7,381 bases of DNA. Origin: an uncultured Erysipelotrichaceae bacterium (GTDB lineage: Bacteria; Bacillota_I; Bacilli_A; Erysipelotrichales; Erysipelotrichaceae). The notes under the pieces were generated by a model. It had not been told where the DNA came from, did not search any database, and saw only the letters and a program-made list of their open reading frames with translations. The stretch is from the NCBI GenBank assembly GCA_902782955.1, contig CACZPD010000181.1, positions 1 to 7,381 of the forward strand. Direction: 5' to 3'. This document shows, one piece after another, positions 1 to 6,256 of this stretch (positions are counted from its first letter, which is position 1; each line of letters opens with the position of its first letter). The translations under genes were made by a program, and so were the position numbers.

Positions 1-491
1 TACAGCGCTGCCATTTCCGCTGATCCGCTGTAGCTGTGTATGATTCCTCTTGCCGGATACTGTTTCAGGATCTCATAAGTATCTCCGGCAGCCCGGCGGC
101 TGTGGATATCCACCGGCAGATCCAGTTCGGCAGCCAATTTCAGCTGGCTGATGAAAAACGCTTTCTGGCATTCCTTTGTATGCCGGTGGGAATAATAATC
201 AAGGCCTATCTCTCCGATCATATCCGGTTTTATTTTTTCCGCGATCTCCCGGAATCGTATCATCCGTTCCGGTTTGTTGTCTTCTTCAAGATCCTGGGGA
301 TGAATTCCCATGGCAAGCTTAAAACCCGGATTTTCATTCCGCAGCCTGATTCCGTGTTCCAGATCATGTTCGCTGCAGCAGATGATGATGGCTTTTGTGA
401 CATTCTTTTCCAGCATCCGCGCGATCATTTCATTCCGGTCTTTGTCAAACTGCCGGGATCCGAGATGACAATGGGCGTCAATATATACCAT
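1..491 (-). CDS. TatD-family metal-dependent hydrolase (3' end outside window)
   Basis: Start codon is the ATG at 491, preceded by a GGAGG at 496-500 (4-base gap). 163 codons are readable and the frame is open to the window edge, so the C-terminal third is missing. TatD hallmarks are visible in order: the metal-binding D-x-H-x-H motif (DAHCH, residues 5-9) at the first beta strand, MGIHP at 61-65, GEIGLDYY at 93-100 with the metal-ligand glutamate at 94, PVDIHSR at 126-132 with H130, and IIHSYSGS at 150-157 with H152. TatD proteins are cytosolic TIM-barrel hydrolases; characterised members are Mg2+-dependent 3'-5' DNases or RNases involved in DNA repair and quality control, but substrates of many paralogs are unknown. 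It lies 44 bp behind the GH31 gene on the same strand with its own strong ribosome binding site and no terminator between them, so co-transcription is likely. There is no evident functional link to glycan breakdown. The exact substrate is not inferable. Confidence 0.9.
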   Translation of the reverse strand, partial: MVYIDAHCHLGSRQFDKDRNEMIARMLEKNVTKAIIICCSEHDLEHGIRLRNENPGFKLAMGIHPQDLEEDNKPERMIRFREIAEKIKPDMIGEIGLDYYSHRHTKECQKAFFISQLKLAAELDLPVDIHSRRAAGDTYEILKQYPARGIIHSYSGSAEMAAL

Positions 492-535
492 AATTCCTCC
501 GGTCCGTGTTCTTTTTTACACAGTTCCAACTCGTG

Positions 536-2428
536 TTATATCCATGTCACCTGTTCCGGTTTCAGCTGTGCTGTTCGCATGGCACTTTGGCACAGCGGTA
601 TCGTTTTCCCCTTTTTGATGAATAAAGGTACTTCATTGAGTCCGACACGGACATAATGCAGTCCTTTGGAAAGCGGTTCTTTGACAATGTGCTCCCCGCT
701 CAGCTTTACGAATGTCATATCTTCCGGCAGATATACTGTTCTGCCCCTGACATTCTGTTCGTATACCGGTGCAATCATGCACTCCTCCCCGAGCATCAGC
801 TGGGTCTCGCATTCACGCGCTAAAGGATCATCCGGATAATCAAAGGAAAGCGGCCGGAACATCATATCGTTCGTTTCCGCTGCTTTGCGGAACGTATCGT
901 ACAGATACGGGATCAGACGGTAACGGACCAGGACAACATCCCGGAAAGCATCAGTATGATCAAAACTGAAACATTCCTGATCCCTTGTACCCATGGCGGA
1001 ATGATTGCGCATCAGCGGTGTGAAAACACCCAGCGCAAGGAAACGCAGGACAAGATCTTCCGTGGCGTTTTCATTGAAACCGCCGAGATCTGCTCCGCAG
1101 TACAGGAAGCCGCACATATTTGCGTTCACCAGCATTTTCAGGGAAAGCAGGATATGCGACCACCAGGAGTGATTATCACCGAACCAGATGCCGCCGTACC
1201 GGTGGGCTCCGATATAGGAGGCACGGGAAAACATCAGGATCTTCTCTCTGCCGAATTCCTTTTCAAAGAACTCGCCTGCTGCCCTTGTCATATTGGCACC
1301 GTACAGGTTATGCACAGCCATATGGCTGACGGTCCTGCCGTCTGCTTCGTGCGTGATGGAAGCGTAATCTTCCATGTTGTTCGACAGTTCCGAAAAGACA
1401 TTTTTCAGGTAAAAGAACTTACCCAGATCCAGATTCTGACCGCGCAGTTTTCCCGCTTCTTCCAAGGCGTTTTCCAGACCCCTGACAGAATAGAAGATCG
1501 CCGGTTCGTTCATGTCATTCCAGAATCCGTCAATACCCATATCGGTCAGGAAACGGTACTGTTCTCCGAACCATGCCCGTACTTCGGGGCGCAGGAAATC
1601 CGGGAATCCGACGATGCCCGGCCAGACACCGCCTTCAAAATCACTGCCGTCTTCCGTCCGGCAGAAGTATCTCTTTTCCTTTCCTTCTTCATATACACGG
1701 TAGCCCTCTTCTTTTTTGACGCCGGCATCGATGATCGGGATCAGGTGGATGTTCTTTTCTTTCATCTCACTGACGAGCTGTTCAAAATCCGGAAATGTTT
1801 CCCGGTTGACCGTAAAGTTTTTAAACCGCTCCATATAATCGATATCGAGATAGACACAGTCAAGCGGTATCGATGCTTCATCATATTTCCGGATGATGTT
1901 GCGCACCGCTTCGGCATTATGGTAGCTCCAGCGGGACTGCTGATAGCCGAATGCCCAGAACGGCGGGATATAGGCCTGTCCGGTCAGTCCGCGGAATTCA
2001 CGCACGATCTGAATCGGTGAATCACCACTGATCAGATAGATATCGAAATCCGGGCCTTCTATTGTGATAATCACTTCATCCGGGTGCGTATATCCGATAT
2101 CCCAGATGATCTCGGAAGGATAATCGATGAATATCCCGCAGGTCCCGTGTATCAGGAAATTATGTGCCGCATAAAGGGCCTGTTTTGTTTCGGTATGAAA
2201 CGGATCATCACTGCACCAGCTGCGGTAGATCCATCCCCTTTTATTGATGCCGCGGGGTGCTTCCCCCAGGCCGTAGACGATTTCGTCATCTCCCAGCGCA
2301 AAGGAAAAAATAAACTTTCCGTCTTCGGTCCTGTTCGCAAAAGGATACCCTTCCATGTTTTCGGCAGGAATATCCATTACAACAGCGTCCGTAGTGACCG
2401 GGCTGCCCATCGTGTATTTTCTGATCAT
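536..2428 (-). CDS. Glycoside hydrolase family 31 alpha-glucosidase
   Basis: A complete 630-residue protein. The ATG at 2428 has an AGGAG at 2436-2440 (7-base spacing). The start MIRKY and the N-terminal beta domain with GLGEAPRGINKRGW (54-66) and SDDPFHTE (73-80) strongly resemble the Blautia (Ruminococcus) obeum GH31 enzyme Ro-alphaG1, recalled from memory. The catalytic barrel shows YLDIDYM (193-199), the nucleophile in GFWNDMNEP (301-309; D305), FSRASYIGAHRYGG (400-413) and the acid/base in WFGDNHSWW (415-423; D418). No signal peptide or membrane segment is visible, so it should act in the cytoplasm, releasing glucose from the non-reducing end of imported alpha-linked oligosaccharides. 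W167 in QSRWSY appears to match the Ro-alphaG1 tryptophan linked to alpha-1,6 (isomaltose) preference; that assignment is inference. The C-terminus ends soon after FIKKGKTIP, some 30 residues earlier than I recall for the homologue, with all catalytic parts intact. It is likely the first gene of a unit with TatD. Confidence 0.95.
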   Translation of the reverse strand: MIRKYTMGSPVTTDAVVMDIPAENMEGYPFANRTEDGKFIFSFALGDDEIVYGLGEAPRGINKRGWIYRSWCSDDPFHTETKQALYAAHNFLIHGTCGIFIDYPSEIIWDIGYTHPDEVIITIEGPDFDIYLISGDSPIQIVREFRGLTGQAYIPPFWAFGYQQSRWSYHNAEAVRNIIRKYDEASIPLDCVYLDIDYMERFKNFTVNRETFPDFEQLVSEMKEKNIHLIPIIDAGVKKEEGYRVYEEGKEKRYFCRTEDGSDFEGGVWPGIVGFPDFLRPEVRAWFGEQYRFLTDMGIDGFWNDMNEPAIFYSVRGLENALEEAGKLRGQNLDLGKFFYLKNVFSELSNNMEDYASITHEADGRTVSHMAVHNLYGANMTRAAGEFFEKEFGREKILMFSRASYIGAHRYGGIWFGDNHSWWSHILLSLKMLVNANMCGFLYCGADLGGFNENATEDLVLRFLALGVFTPLMRNHSAMGTRDQECFSFDHTDAFRDVVLVRYRLIPYLYDTFRKAAETNDMMFRPLSFDYPDDPLARECETQLMLGEECMIAPVYEQNVRGRTVYLPEDMTFVKLSGEHIVKEPLSKGLHYVRVGLNEVPLFIKKGKTIPLCQSAMRTAQLKPEQVTWI

Positions 2429-2470
2429 AATTTTTCTCCTGTCATGCGATCGTATGATCCTGCGGCAGAA

Positions 2471-2482
2471 AGACTGCAGTCT
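2471..2482. promoter_or_regulatory. Palindrome upstream of the GH31 gene
   Basis: Perfect 12-base palindrome AGACTGCAGTCT. If the weak minus-strand promoter at 2506-2534 is real, it lies just downstream of the transcription start, a usual place for a repressor operator. A second, imperfect palindrome ATGCGATCGTAT lies at 2444-2455, next to the ribosome binding site. No regulator gene is nearby to assign. Confidence 0.3.
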
Positions 2483-2505
2483 CCCTGTATCCGCTAAAGC
2501 CGTCT

Positions 2506-2534
2506 TCTATACTTTTTATACATCTTATCATGAA
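2506..2534 (-). promoter_or_regulatory. Weak candidate promoter for the GH31-TatD unit
   Basis: On the minus strand, TTCATG (2534-2529) and TATAGA (2511-2506) with a 17-base spacer. Matches to consensus are only 3/6 and 4/6, so this is tentative. It would give a leader of about 70 bases to the ATG at 2428. Confidence 0.3.
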
Positions 2535-2536
2535 CC

Positions 2537-2565
2537 GGATTCCGCCGAGCCGGAATCCTTTTTTT
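2537..2565 (+). terminator. Intrinsic terminator with no evident upstream gene
   Basis: Perfect 8-bp stem GGATTCCG (2537-2544) and CGGAATCC (2551-2558), loop CCGAGC, followed directly by seven T (2559-2565). The T run follows the stem only on the plus strand, so it acts rightward. No plus-strand gene lies upstream, because the GH31 gene runs the other way. It could end an antisense or small transcript, act as an attenuator in the leader of the glycosyltransferase operon, or be a relic of an older gene order. Confidence 0.75.
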
Positions 2566-2607
2566 GATTACCCTGAAGAAACACGGACGGATCCTGAAAC
2601 TTCCGGT

Positions 2608-2645
2608 GTGAAGAAAACCGTCACAAACATTCAGCATTTCTTCAC
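2608..2645. repeat. Inverted repeat in the glycosyltransferase leader
   Basis: Perfect 9-bp arms GTGAAGAAA (2608-2616) and TTTCTTCAC (2637-2645) separated by 20 bases. It lies between the orphan terminator and the ribosome binding site of the glycosyltransferase. No T run follows. It may be an RNA hairpin or a binding site controlling the three-gene operon. Confidence 0.4.
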
Positions 2646-2712
2646 TTGCTCTTCATCATCTCTTTTCTTTCTGCCGGCATCCTTTTATCAGCAGGAAAAG
2701 GAGGTGAAACGA

Positions 2713-3753
2713 ATGAATACCCATACAGTAATCATTCCTGCCTATTGTCCCGGCAGCGGGCTGAAAGACCTTGTCCGGGAACTGAAGAAACGCAATATGG
2801 AGTGCATTGTGATTAACGACGGCTCTCCGGAGGAATATGACGATATATTCCGAAGTATATCCGGTTCCGCGGTCGTTCTGACGCATGAAATAAACCGGGG
2901 AAAAGGAGCGGCTCTGAAGACCGGCTTCCGGTATATCCTTGAGCATTACGGCAGCTGTATTGTCGTTACCGCGGACGCAGACGGCCAGCATCTTCCTGAT
3001 GACATCCTTTGTACAGCGGAATACACGGAAAACTTTCCTGATTCACTGGTTCTCGGCACACGTATCTTCCACAAAAAAGATGTGCCTTTCAAGTCTTATT
3101 ACGGCAACAAGATCACCGAAACGGTCTTCCGGCTGTTTACCGGCGTGCATGTCCATGATACCCAGACCGGGTTAAGGGCATTCCACAGTTCCCTGGCCGA
3201 AAAAATGCTGGCAATTCCCGGGGAACGTTATGAATATGAAATGAACCAGCTTCTTAACTGTGTGAAGGAAAAGATTCCTTTCAAAGAAAATGAGATCACA
3301 GCAGTATATGAAGACAATAATGCCTGTTCACACTTTCACCCGTTCCGTGATTCTTTCCTGATCTACAAACAGATCCTGCACTTCGGACTTTCATCCATAG
3401 CCAGTTTCTTTGTGGATCTCTGTGCCTTTGCGTTCTTTACCCTGTTTCTCAAAAGCAGCAGCGGTATCCTTACCGCAAATATACTGGCCCGCTTCATATC
3501 CGCTGCCTTCAACTATGAGCTCAACCGCAAAGCAGTCTTCAATGACAGGAACAAACGGAAAGACAGCGTGATGAAATACGCTGCCCTGGCGCTTGCGGTC
3601 CTGGCCCTCAATACCGGGATCCTGTATGTACTGACACAGGGTCTGCATATGAATCACTTTGCCGCAAAAATCCTGACCGAGATGATCCTGTTCATCTTTT
3701 CCTGGACGATGCAGCAGAGATATATTTTCAAAACAGCACAGACAGGATGGTGA
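2713..3753 (+). CDS. GT2 glycosyltransferase fused to a GtrA-like membrane domain
   Basis: The 346-residue product starts at the ATG at 2713, which follows a strong AAGGAGGTGA (2698-2707). The frame is open further upstream to 2530, but that part overlaps a terminator and reads as non-protein sequence. Residues 1-215 form a GT-A fold of the dolichyl/polyprenyl-phosphate sugar synthase type: VIIPAY (6-11), CIVINDGSP (31-39), NRGKGAALKTG (61-71), the metal-binding DADGQH (88-93), and DTQTGLRAF (149-157). Residues about 222-335 are hydrophobic, with roughly four membrane helices (about 222-246, 251-268, 287-308, 318-334) and the GtrA-type motif NYELNRKAVF (267-276), followed by a second weaker copy WTMQQRYIF (331-339). 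The family assignment implies transfer of a nucleotide-activated sugar to polyprenyl phosphate at the inner membrane face, with the GtrA part helping move the lipid-linked sugar across. Fusion of the two functions in one chain is known in Bacillota. It is the first gene of a three-gene operon; donor sugar and final acceptor are unknown. Confidence 0.9.
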   Translation: MNTHTVIIPAYCPGSGLKDLVRELKKRNMECIVINDGSPEEYDDIFRSISGSAVVLTHEINRGKGAALKTGFRYILEHYGSCIVVTADADGQHLPDDILCTAEYTENFPDSLVLGTRIFHKKDVPFKSYYGNKITETVFRLFTGVHVHDTQTGLRAFHSSLAEKMLAIPGERYEYEMNQLLNCVKEKIPFKENEITAVYEDNNACSHFHPFRDSFLIYKQILHFGLSSIASFFVDLCAFAFFTLFLKSSSGILTANILARFISAAFNYELNRKAVFNDRNKRKDSVMKYAALALAVLALNTGILYVLTQGLHMNHFAAKILTEMILFIFSWTMQQRYIFKTAQTGW

Positions 3754-3757
3754 AACA

Positions 3758-4792
3758 ATGAAGAAAAACAATACTGAACGGAAAATGTTCTATGCCGCGG
3801 ACTGTATCCTGATTGCCGGCCTGATGGTCTATACCCTTCTGGATACTTTCGTGATCACGCGGACATACCAGACTGTAGACGCCCACGTGGTATCTGATAC
3901 GTCCGCAGTCGCAGATACGGAGAATACAGGATCCGATGATTCATCTTCGGGTAAAAGAAAGCATTCTTCCGGAAGCGGATCAGGACATGGATCCCATACG
4001 AAACACCGGGCTTCATCTGCGGAAACGGAAACTGCTGAGTCCCTGGATCTCTCATCCGCGGACGCGTCAGCGTATTCCGATGACAATATCCGGATATCCA
4101 TTACGGAATATACGTACTGCGATACACAGATCTACGTCGCTGATGTACAGCTGTCCTCCGTCGATTATCTCTATGCGGCATTCGCGGATAATGCATACGG
4201 CAAAAACGTGACGGATCAAACCAGTTCGATCGCTCAGGAAAACAGCGCGATCCTCGCCATTAACGGTGATTACTATGGTGCCCGGAACAGCGGTTATGTT
4301 CTGCGCAACGGCACGCTCTACAGAGATACGGTTTCTTCCTCTGACCAGGAAGATCTCGTGATCAACGCGGACGGCAGTTTTTCCATCATTACGGAAGGCA
4401 CGGCCGATGCTTCGGAGATCGAGTCTTCCGGCGCGCTGCAGGTCTTCTCATTCGGACCAGCGCTGATCATTGACGGCGAGATCAGTGTCAGCGCATCTGA
4501 TGAAGTCGGCAAGGCAATGGCTTCCAATCCGCGGACTGCCATTTGTGAGATCGAACCTCTGCATTATCTGTTCGTGGTCGCAGACGGACGTACAGATGAA
4601 AGCGAAGGTCTTTCCTTATACGAACTCGCTCAGTTCCTGCATGAAAACTTTGACATAACAACTGCCTACAACCTTGACGGCGGCGGATCTTCCACCATGG
4701 TCTTCAACGGCAAACTTGTGAACAATCCGACGACCAGCGGCAGCAGTATTTCCGAAAGGAGTGTTAGTGATGTTATCTGTATTGGATATTAA
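3758..4792 (+). CDS. Membrane-anchored phosphodiester glycosidase (NAGPA-like) domain protein
   Basis: 344 residues; the ATG lies 4 bp after the glycosyltransferase stop, with AGGATGG of the preceding coding sequence as ribosome binding site. Residues about 11-33 form one membrane segment after a short basic N-terminus (signal anchor, no lipobox). Residues 45-110 are a low-complexity linker rich in Ser, Asp and Thr, with a short basic Ser/His/Gly stretch at 66-84. From about 111 onward it matches the phosphodiester glycosidase domain (NAGPA type, Pfam PF09992): AILAINGDYYG (164-174), FGPALIIDGE (232-241), NPRTAI (257-262), FVVADGR (272-278) and the signature YNLDGGGSSTMV (304-315), with N170, D171, D307 and R334 likely active-site residues. 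The domain is named for the human enzyme that uncovers mannose-6-phosphate by removing GlcNAc from a phosphodiester; bacterial members act on exported polysaccharides or teichoic acid-like polymers. Expected location is the outer face of the membrane. The natural substrate is unknown. Confidence 0.88.
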   Translation: MKKNNTERKMFYAADCILIAGLMVYTLLDTFVITRTYQTVDAHVVSDTSAVADTENTGSDDSSSGKRKHSSGSGSGHGSHTKHRASSAETETAESLDLSSADASAYSDDNIRISITEYTYCDTQIYVADVQLSSVDYLYAAFADNAYGKNVTDQTSSIAQENSAILAINGDYYGARNSGYVLRNGTLYRDTVSSSDQEDLVINADGSFSIITEGTADASEIESSGALQVFSFGPALIIDGEISVSASDEVGKAMASNPRTAICEIEPLHYLFVVADGRTDESEGLSLYELAQFLHENFDITTAYNLDGGGSSTMVFNGKLVNNPTTSGSSISERSVSDVICIGY

Positions 4793-5150
4793 GAAAAACA
4801 AGCCACTCCTGATCTGGATGGGTATCACACTGTTTTGTATCATATTCGCATTTGTCTATGAGATGTTCAGCTTCGGTGTATACTCCATGAATATGATCCT
4901 GATGTTCCTGTACCCTCTGCTTCTGGGTGCGCTGCCATGTCTGTTATTGCATAAGACTGCCGGACGTTTCTGGAATGACGGCATCCTGCTGTTAACGGGC
5001 GGGAGTCTTCTCGCCGGTGTGCTGGAGATCTACGGCACCTCCAGTTCCCTGACAGACATGATCCGGTGGCTGGGTATTGTCTTTCTGGCGCTGGATCTCA
5101 TTATTATTGTTATGAAAAAGAGGACTCCCGGATGGAACCAAAATCCGTAA
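4770..5150 (+). CDS. Small four-helix membrane protein, function unknown
   Basis: 126 residues. The start chosen is the ATG at 4770, placed 8 bases after AAAGGAG (4755-4761); an in-frame GTG at 4761 would sit inside that ribosome binding site and is less likely. The first 23 bases overlap the end of the glycosidase gene, pointing to translational coupling. The protein has four clear hydrophobic stretches at about 11-34, 40-60, 71-88 and 98-115, short loops, a basic N-terminus (DIKKNK) and a basic C-terminal tail (KKRTPGW). No conserved catalytic motif is recognised. Its position as last gene before the terminator, in an operon with a lipid-linked sugar synthase and an exported glycosidase, suggests an accessory membrane component, possibly supporting transport or anchoring of the other two. 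That role is inference from context only. Confidence 0.8.
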   Translation: MLSVLDIKKNKPLLIWMGITLFCIIFAFVYEMFSFGVYSMNMILMFLYPLLLGALPCLLLHKTAGRFWNDGILLLTGGSLLAGVLEIYGTSSSLTDMIRWLGIVFLALDLIIIVMKKRTPGWNQNP

Positions 5151-5156
5151 GAGAAT

Positions 5157-5190
5157 GGATCCTGCTGGTGTGCAGGTACTGACAGGATCC
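5157..5190. repeat. Inverted repeat after the three-gene operon
   Basis: Perfect 8-bp arms GGATCCTG (5157-5164) and CAGGATCC (5183-5190) with an 18-base interior. A competing inner pair CCTGC/GCAGG (5161-5165 and 5171-5175) overlaps the left arm. It has no T run, so it is not itself a terminator. It may be an mRNA 3'-end stabilising hairpin ahead of the terminator at 5206, or a protein-binding site. Confidence 0.5.
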
Positions 5191-5205
5191 GAGGGCATTC
5201 TGAAG

Positions 5206-5232
5206 ACCGGCAAGATGTTGCTGGTTTTTTTT
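5206..5232 (+). terminator. Intrinsic terminator of the glycosyltransferase operon
   Basis: Stem ACCGGCAA (5206-5213) with TTGCTGGT (5218-5225), seven canonical pairs plus one G-U pair, loop GATG, and a run of eight T (5225-5232). It lies 56 bases after the stop of the small membrane protein gene and 50 bases before the RhuM-Fic start, so it separates the two transcription units. Confidence 0.8.
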
Positions 5233-5281
5233 AAGAAATTCTATCTTTTCTGCGAATAAAACAATAAAGGAGAGTCCAAAA

Positions 5282-6226
5282 ATGGCAAAGAATGAGATTG
5301 TTTTATTTGAAACTGCAGATAAAGAAGTAAAGCTTCTTGTTGAAACAGACAGAGAAACAGTATGGCTTACAAGGAATCAGATGGCCAAGCTGTTTGAGAG
5401 AGATGTGAAAACAATAGGGAAACATATAGAAAATGCCTTGAAAGAAGAACTCGATCGTTCAACTGTCTCAAAATTTGCGACAGTTCAAAAGGAAGGCAGC
5501 CGGAAAGTAGTAAGAAACGTTGAACATTACAATCTGGATATGTTTATTTCCGTTGGCTACAGAGTGAAATCAAAGCGGGGAATTGAATTCAGAAGATGGG
5601 CAAATCATGTGCTCAGACAATATATTCTGCAGGGATATGCAGCCAATGCACGTCTTCTGGCAGCACAGGGCAAAACAATTGAATTGCAGTCTCGCATCAT
5701 TGCCGGCTCTTTTGAAGGAGAGGAACAGGAAGTTCTGAAAGCTGTCAATGCCTATACGGATGCACTGGCCCTTCTGGATCATTATGATCATCAGTCACTC
5801 AGCCGGCCGGCAGGAACTCGGCCTGTTTACCGGCTGACTTATGCAGAATGCAGAAATATTATCGACCATATGGAATATACCGGAAGATCTGCTGTATTCG
5901 GTGTTGAAAAAGAAAAAGGAAAAGTAGAAGGGATCCTTGCGGCAGTCTATCAGAATGTATTCGGAAAAGAAGTATATCCTTCGCTGGAGGAAAAAGCAGC
6001 CAATCTTCTTTATTTCATGATCAAGGATCATCCATTCACGGATGGTTGCAAACGGATCGCTGCATCCCTGTTTCTGGAATTCATGAACAGGAATCATATT
6101 CTTCTGAAAGACGGCCATAAACGGATCAGTGACAGCGCCCTTGTCGCAATCACGCTGATGATTGCGGAATCCCGGCCTGAAGAAAAAGAAGTCATGACAA
6201 CACTGGTCATGAATTTCCTTGTCTGA
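5282..6226 (+). CDS. RhuM-family / Fic-Doc domain fusion protein
   Basis: A complete 314-residue gene; the ATG follows AAAGGAG (5266-5272) with 9-base spacing. Residues 1-125 match the RhuM family N-terminal domain, named from a Salmonella pathogenicity island protein: DRETVWLTRNQMAKLFERD (23-41) looks like a winged-helix or phage-antirepressor-like DNA-binding region, followed by VGYRVKSKRGIEFRRWA (91-107). Residues about 185-314 form a Fic/Doc-type domain with the active-site loop HPFTDGCKR (250-258). Fic domains transfer AMP or phosphate to target proteins. The motif keeps the catalytic H250, D254, G255 and R258, but has cysteine (C256) where the family has asparagine. No inhibitory (S/T)xxxE(G/N) helix is recognised and no antitoxin-like gene is adjacent. 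By hand count, the first 180 bases of the gene region have about 36% G+C, against about 53-60% in sampled neighbouring genes, which suggests acquisition by transfer. The target and the biological role of RhuM proteins remain unclear. Confidence 0.9.
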   Translation: MAKNEIVLFETADKEVKLLVETDRETVWLTRNQMAKLFERDVKTIGKHIENALKEELDRSTVSKFATVQKEGSRKVVRNVEHYNLDMFISVGYRVKSKRGIEFRRWANHVLRQYILQGYAANARLLAAQGKTIELQSRIIAGSFEGEEQEVLKAVNAYTDALALLDHYDHQSLSRPAGTRPVYRLTYAECRNIIDHMEYTGRSAVFGVEKEKGKVEGILAAVYQNVFGKEVYPSLEEKAANLLYFMIKDHPFTDGCKRIAASLFLEFMNRNHILLKDGHKRISDSALVAITLMIAESRPEEKEVMTTLVMNFLV

Positions 6227-6256
6227 AATGTAATAACGTATCGGAAATATGAACAA

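Noticed and set aside
36..656. A 206-codon plus-strand open frame across the TatD and GH31 ends
   Set aside because: It is antisense to TatD motifs (DAHCH, GEIGLD) and crosses the intergenic gap. It has no domain.
956..2020. A 354-codon open frame on the plus strand inside the GH31 gene
   Set aside because: It is antisense to a protein with clear GH31 catalytic motifs, has no ribosome binding site or recognisable domain, and reads as low-similarity sequence. The openness follows from the codon use of the true gene.
2612..2625. Possible catabolite-responsive (cre) site in the glycosyltransferase leader
   Set aside because: It matches the 14-base consensus at 12 positions at best and fails at one base of the central CG, which is normally essential.
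2530..2712. N-terminal extension of the glycosyltransferase to 2530
   Set aside because: The extension overlaps the intrinsic terminator and encodes no family sequence. The ATG at 2713 has a strong ribosome binding site and starts right at the first beta strand of the GT2 fold.
5282..6226. A toxin-antitoxin pair including the Fic domain
   Set aside because: No small Phd-like or other antitoxin frame with a ribosome binding site is adjacent on the same strand. The neighbour 3' of it is a convergent TetR gene whose operators point to the epimerase-like gene.
5795..6256. A 153-codon minus-strand open frame opposite the Fic domain
   Set aside because: It is antisense to the conserved Fic motif, is rich in Phe and has no start signal. 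It is a shadow.
5151..6256. Direct repeats or attachment sites bordering the RhuM-Fic gene
   Set aside because: Reading both flanks gave no convincing matching direct repeats, integrase or transposase remnant, so no mobile element is called.
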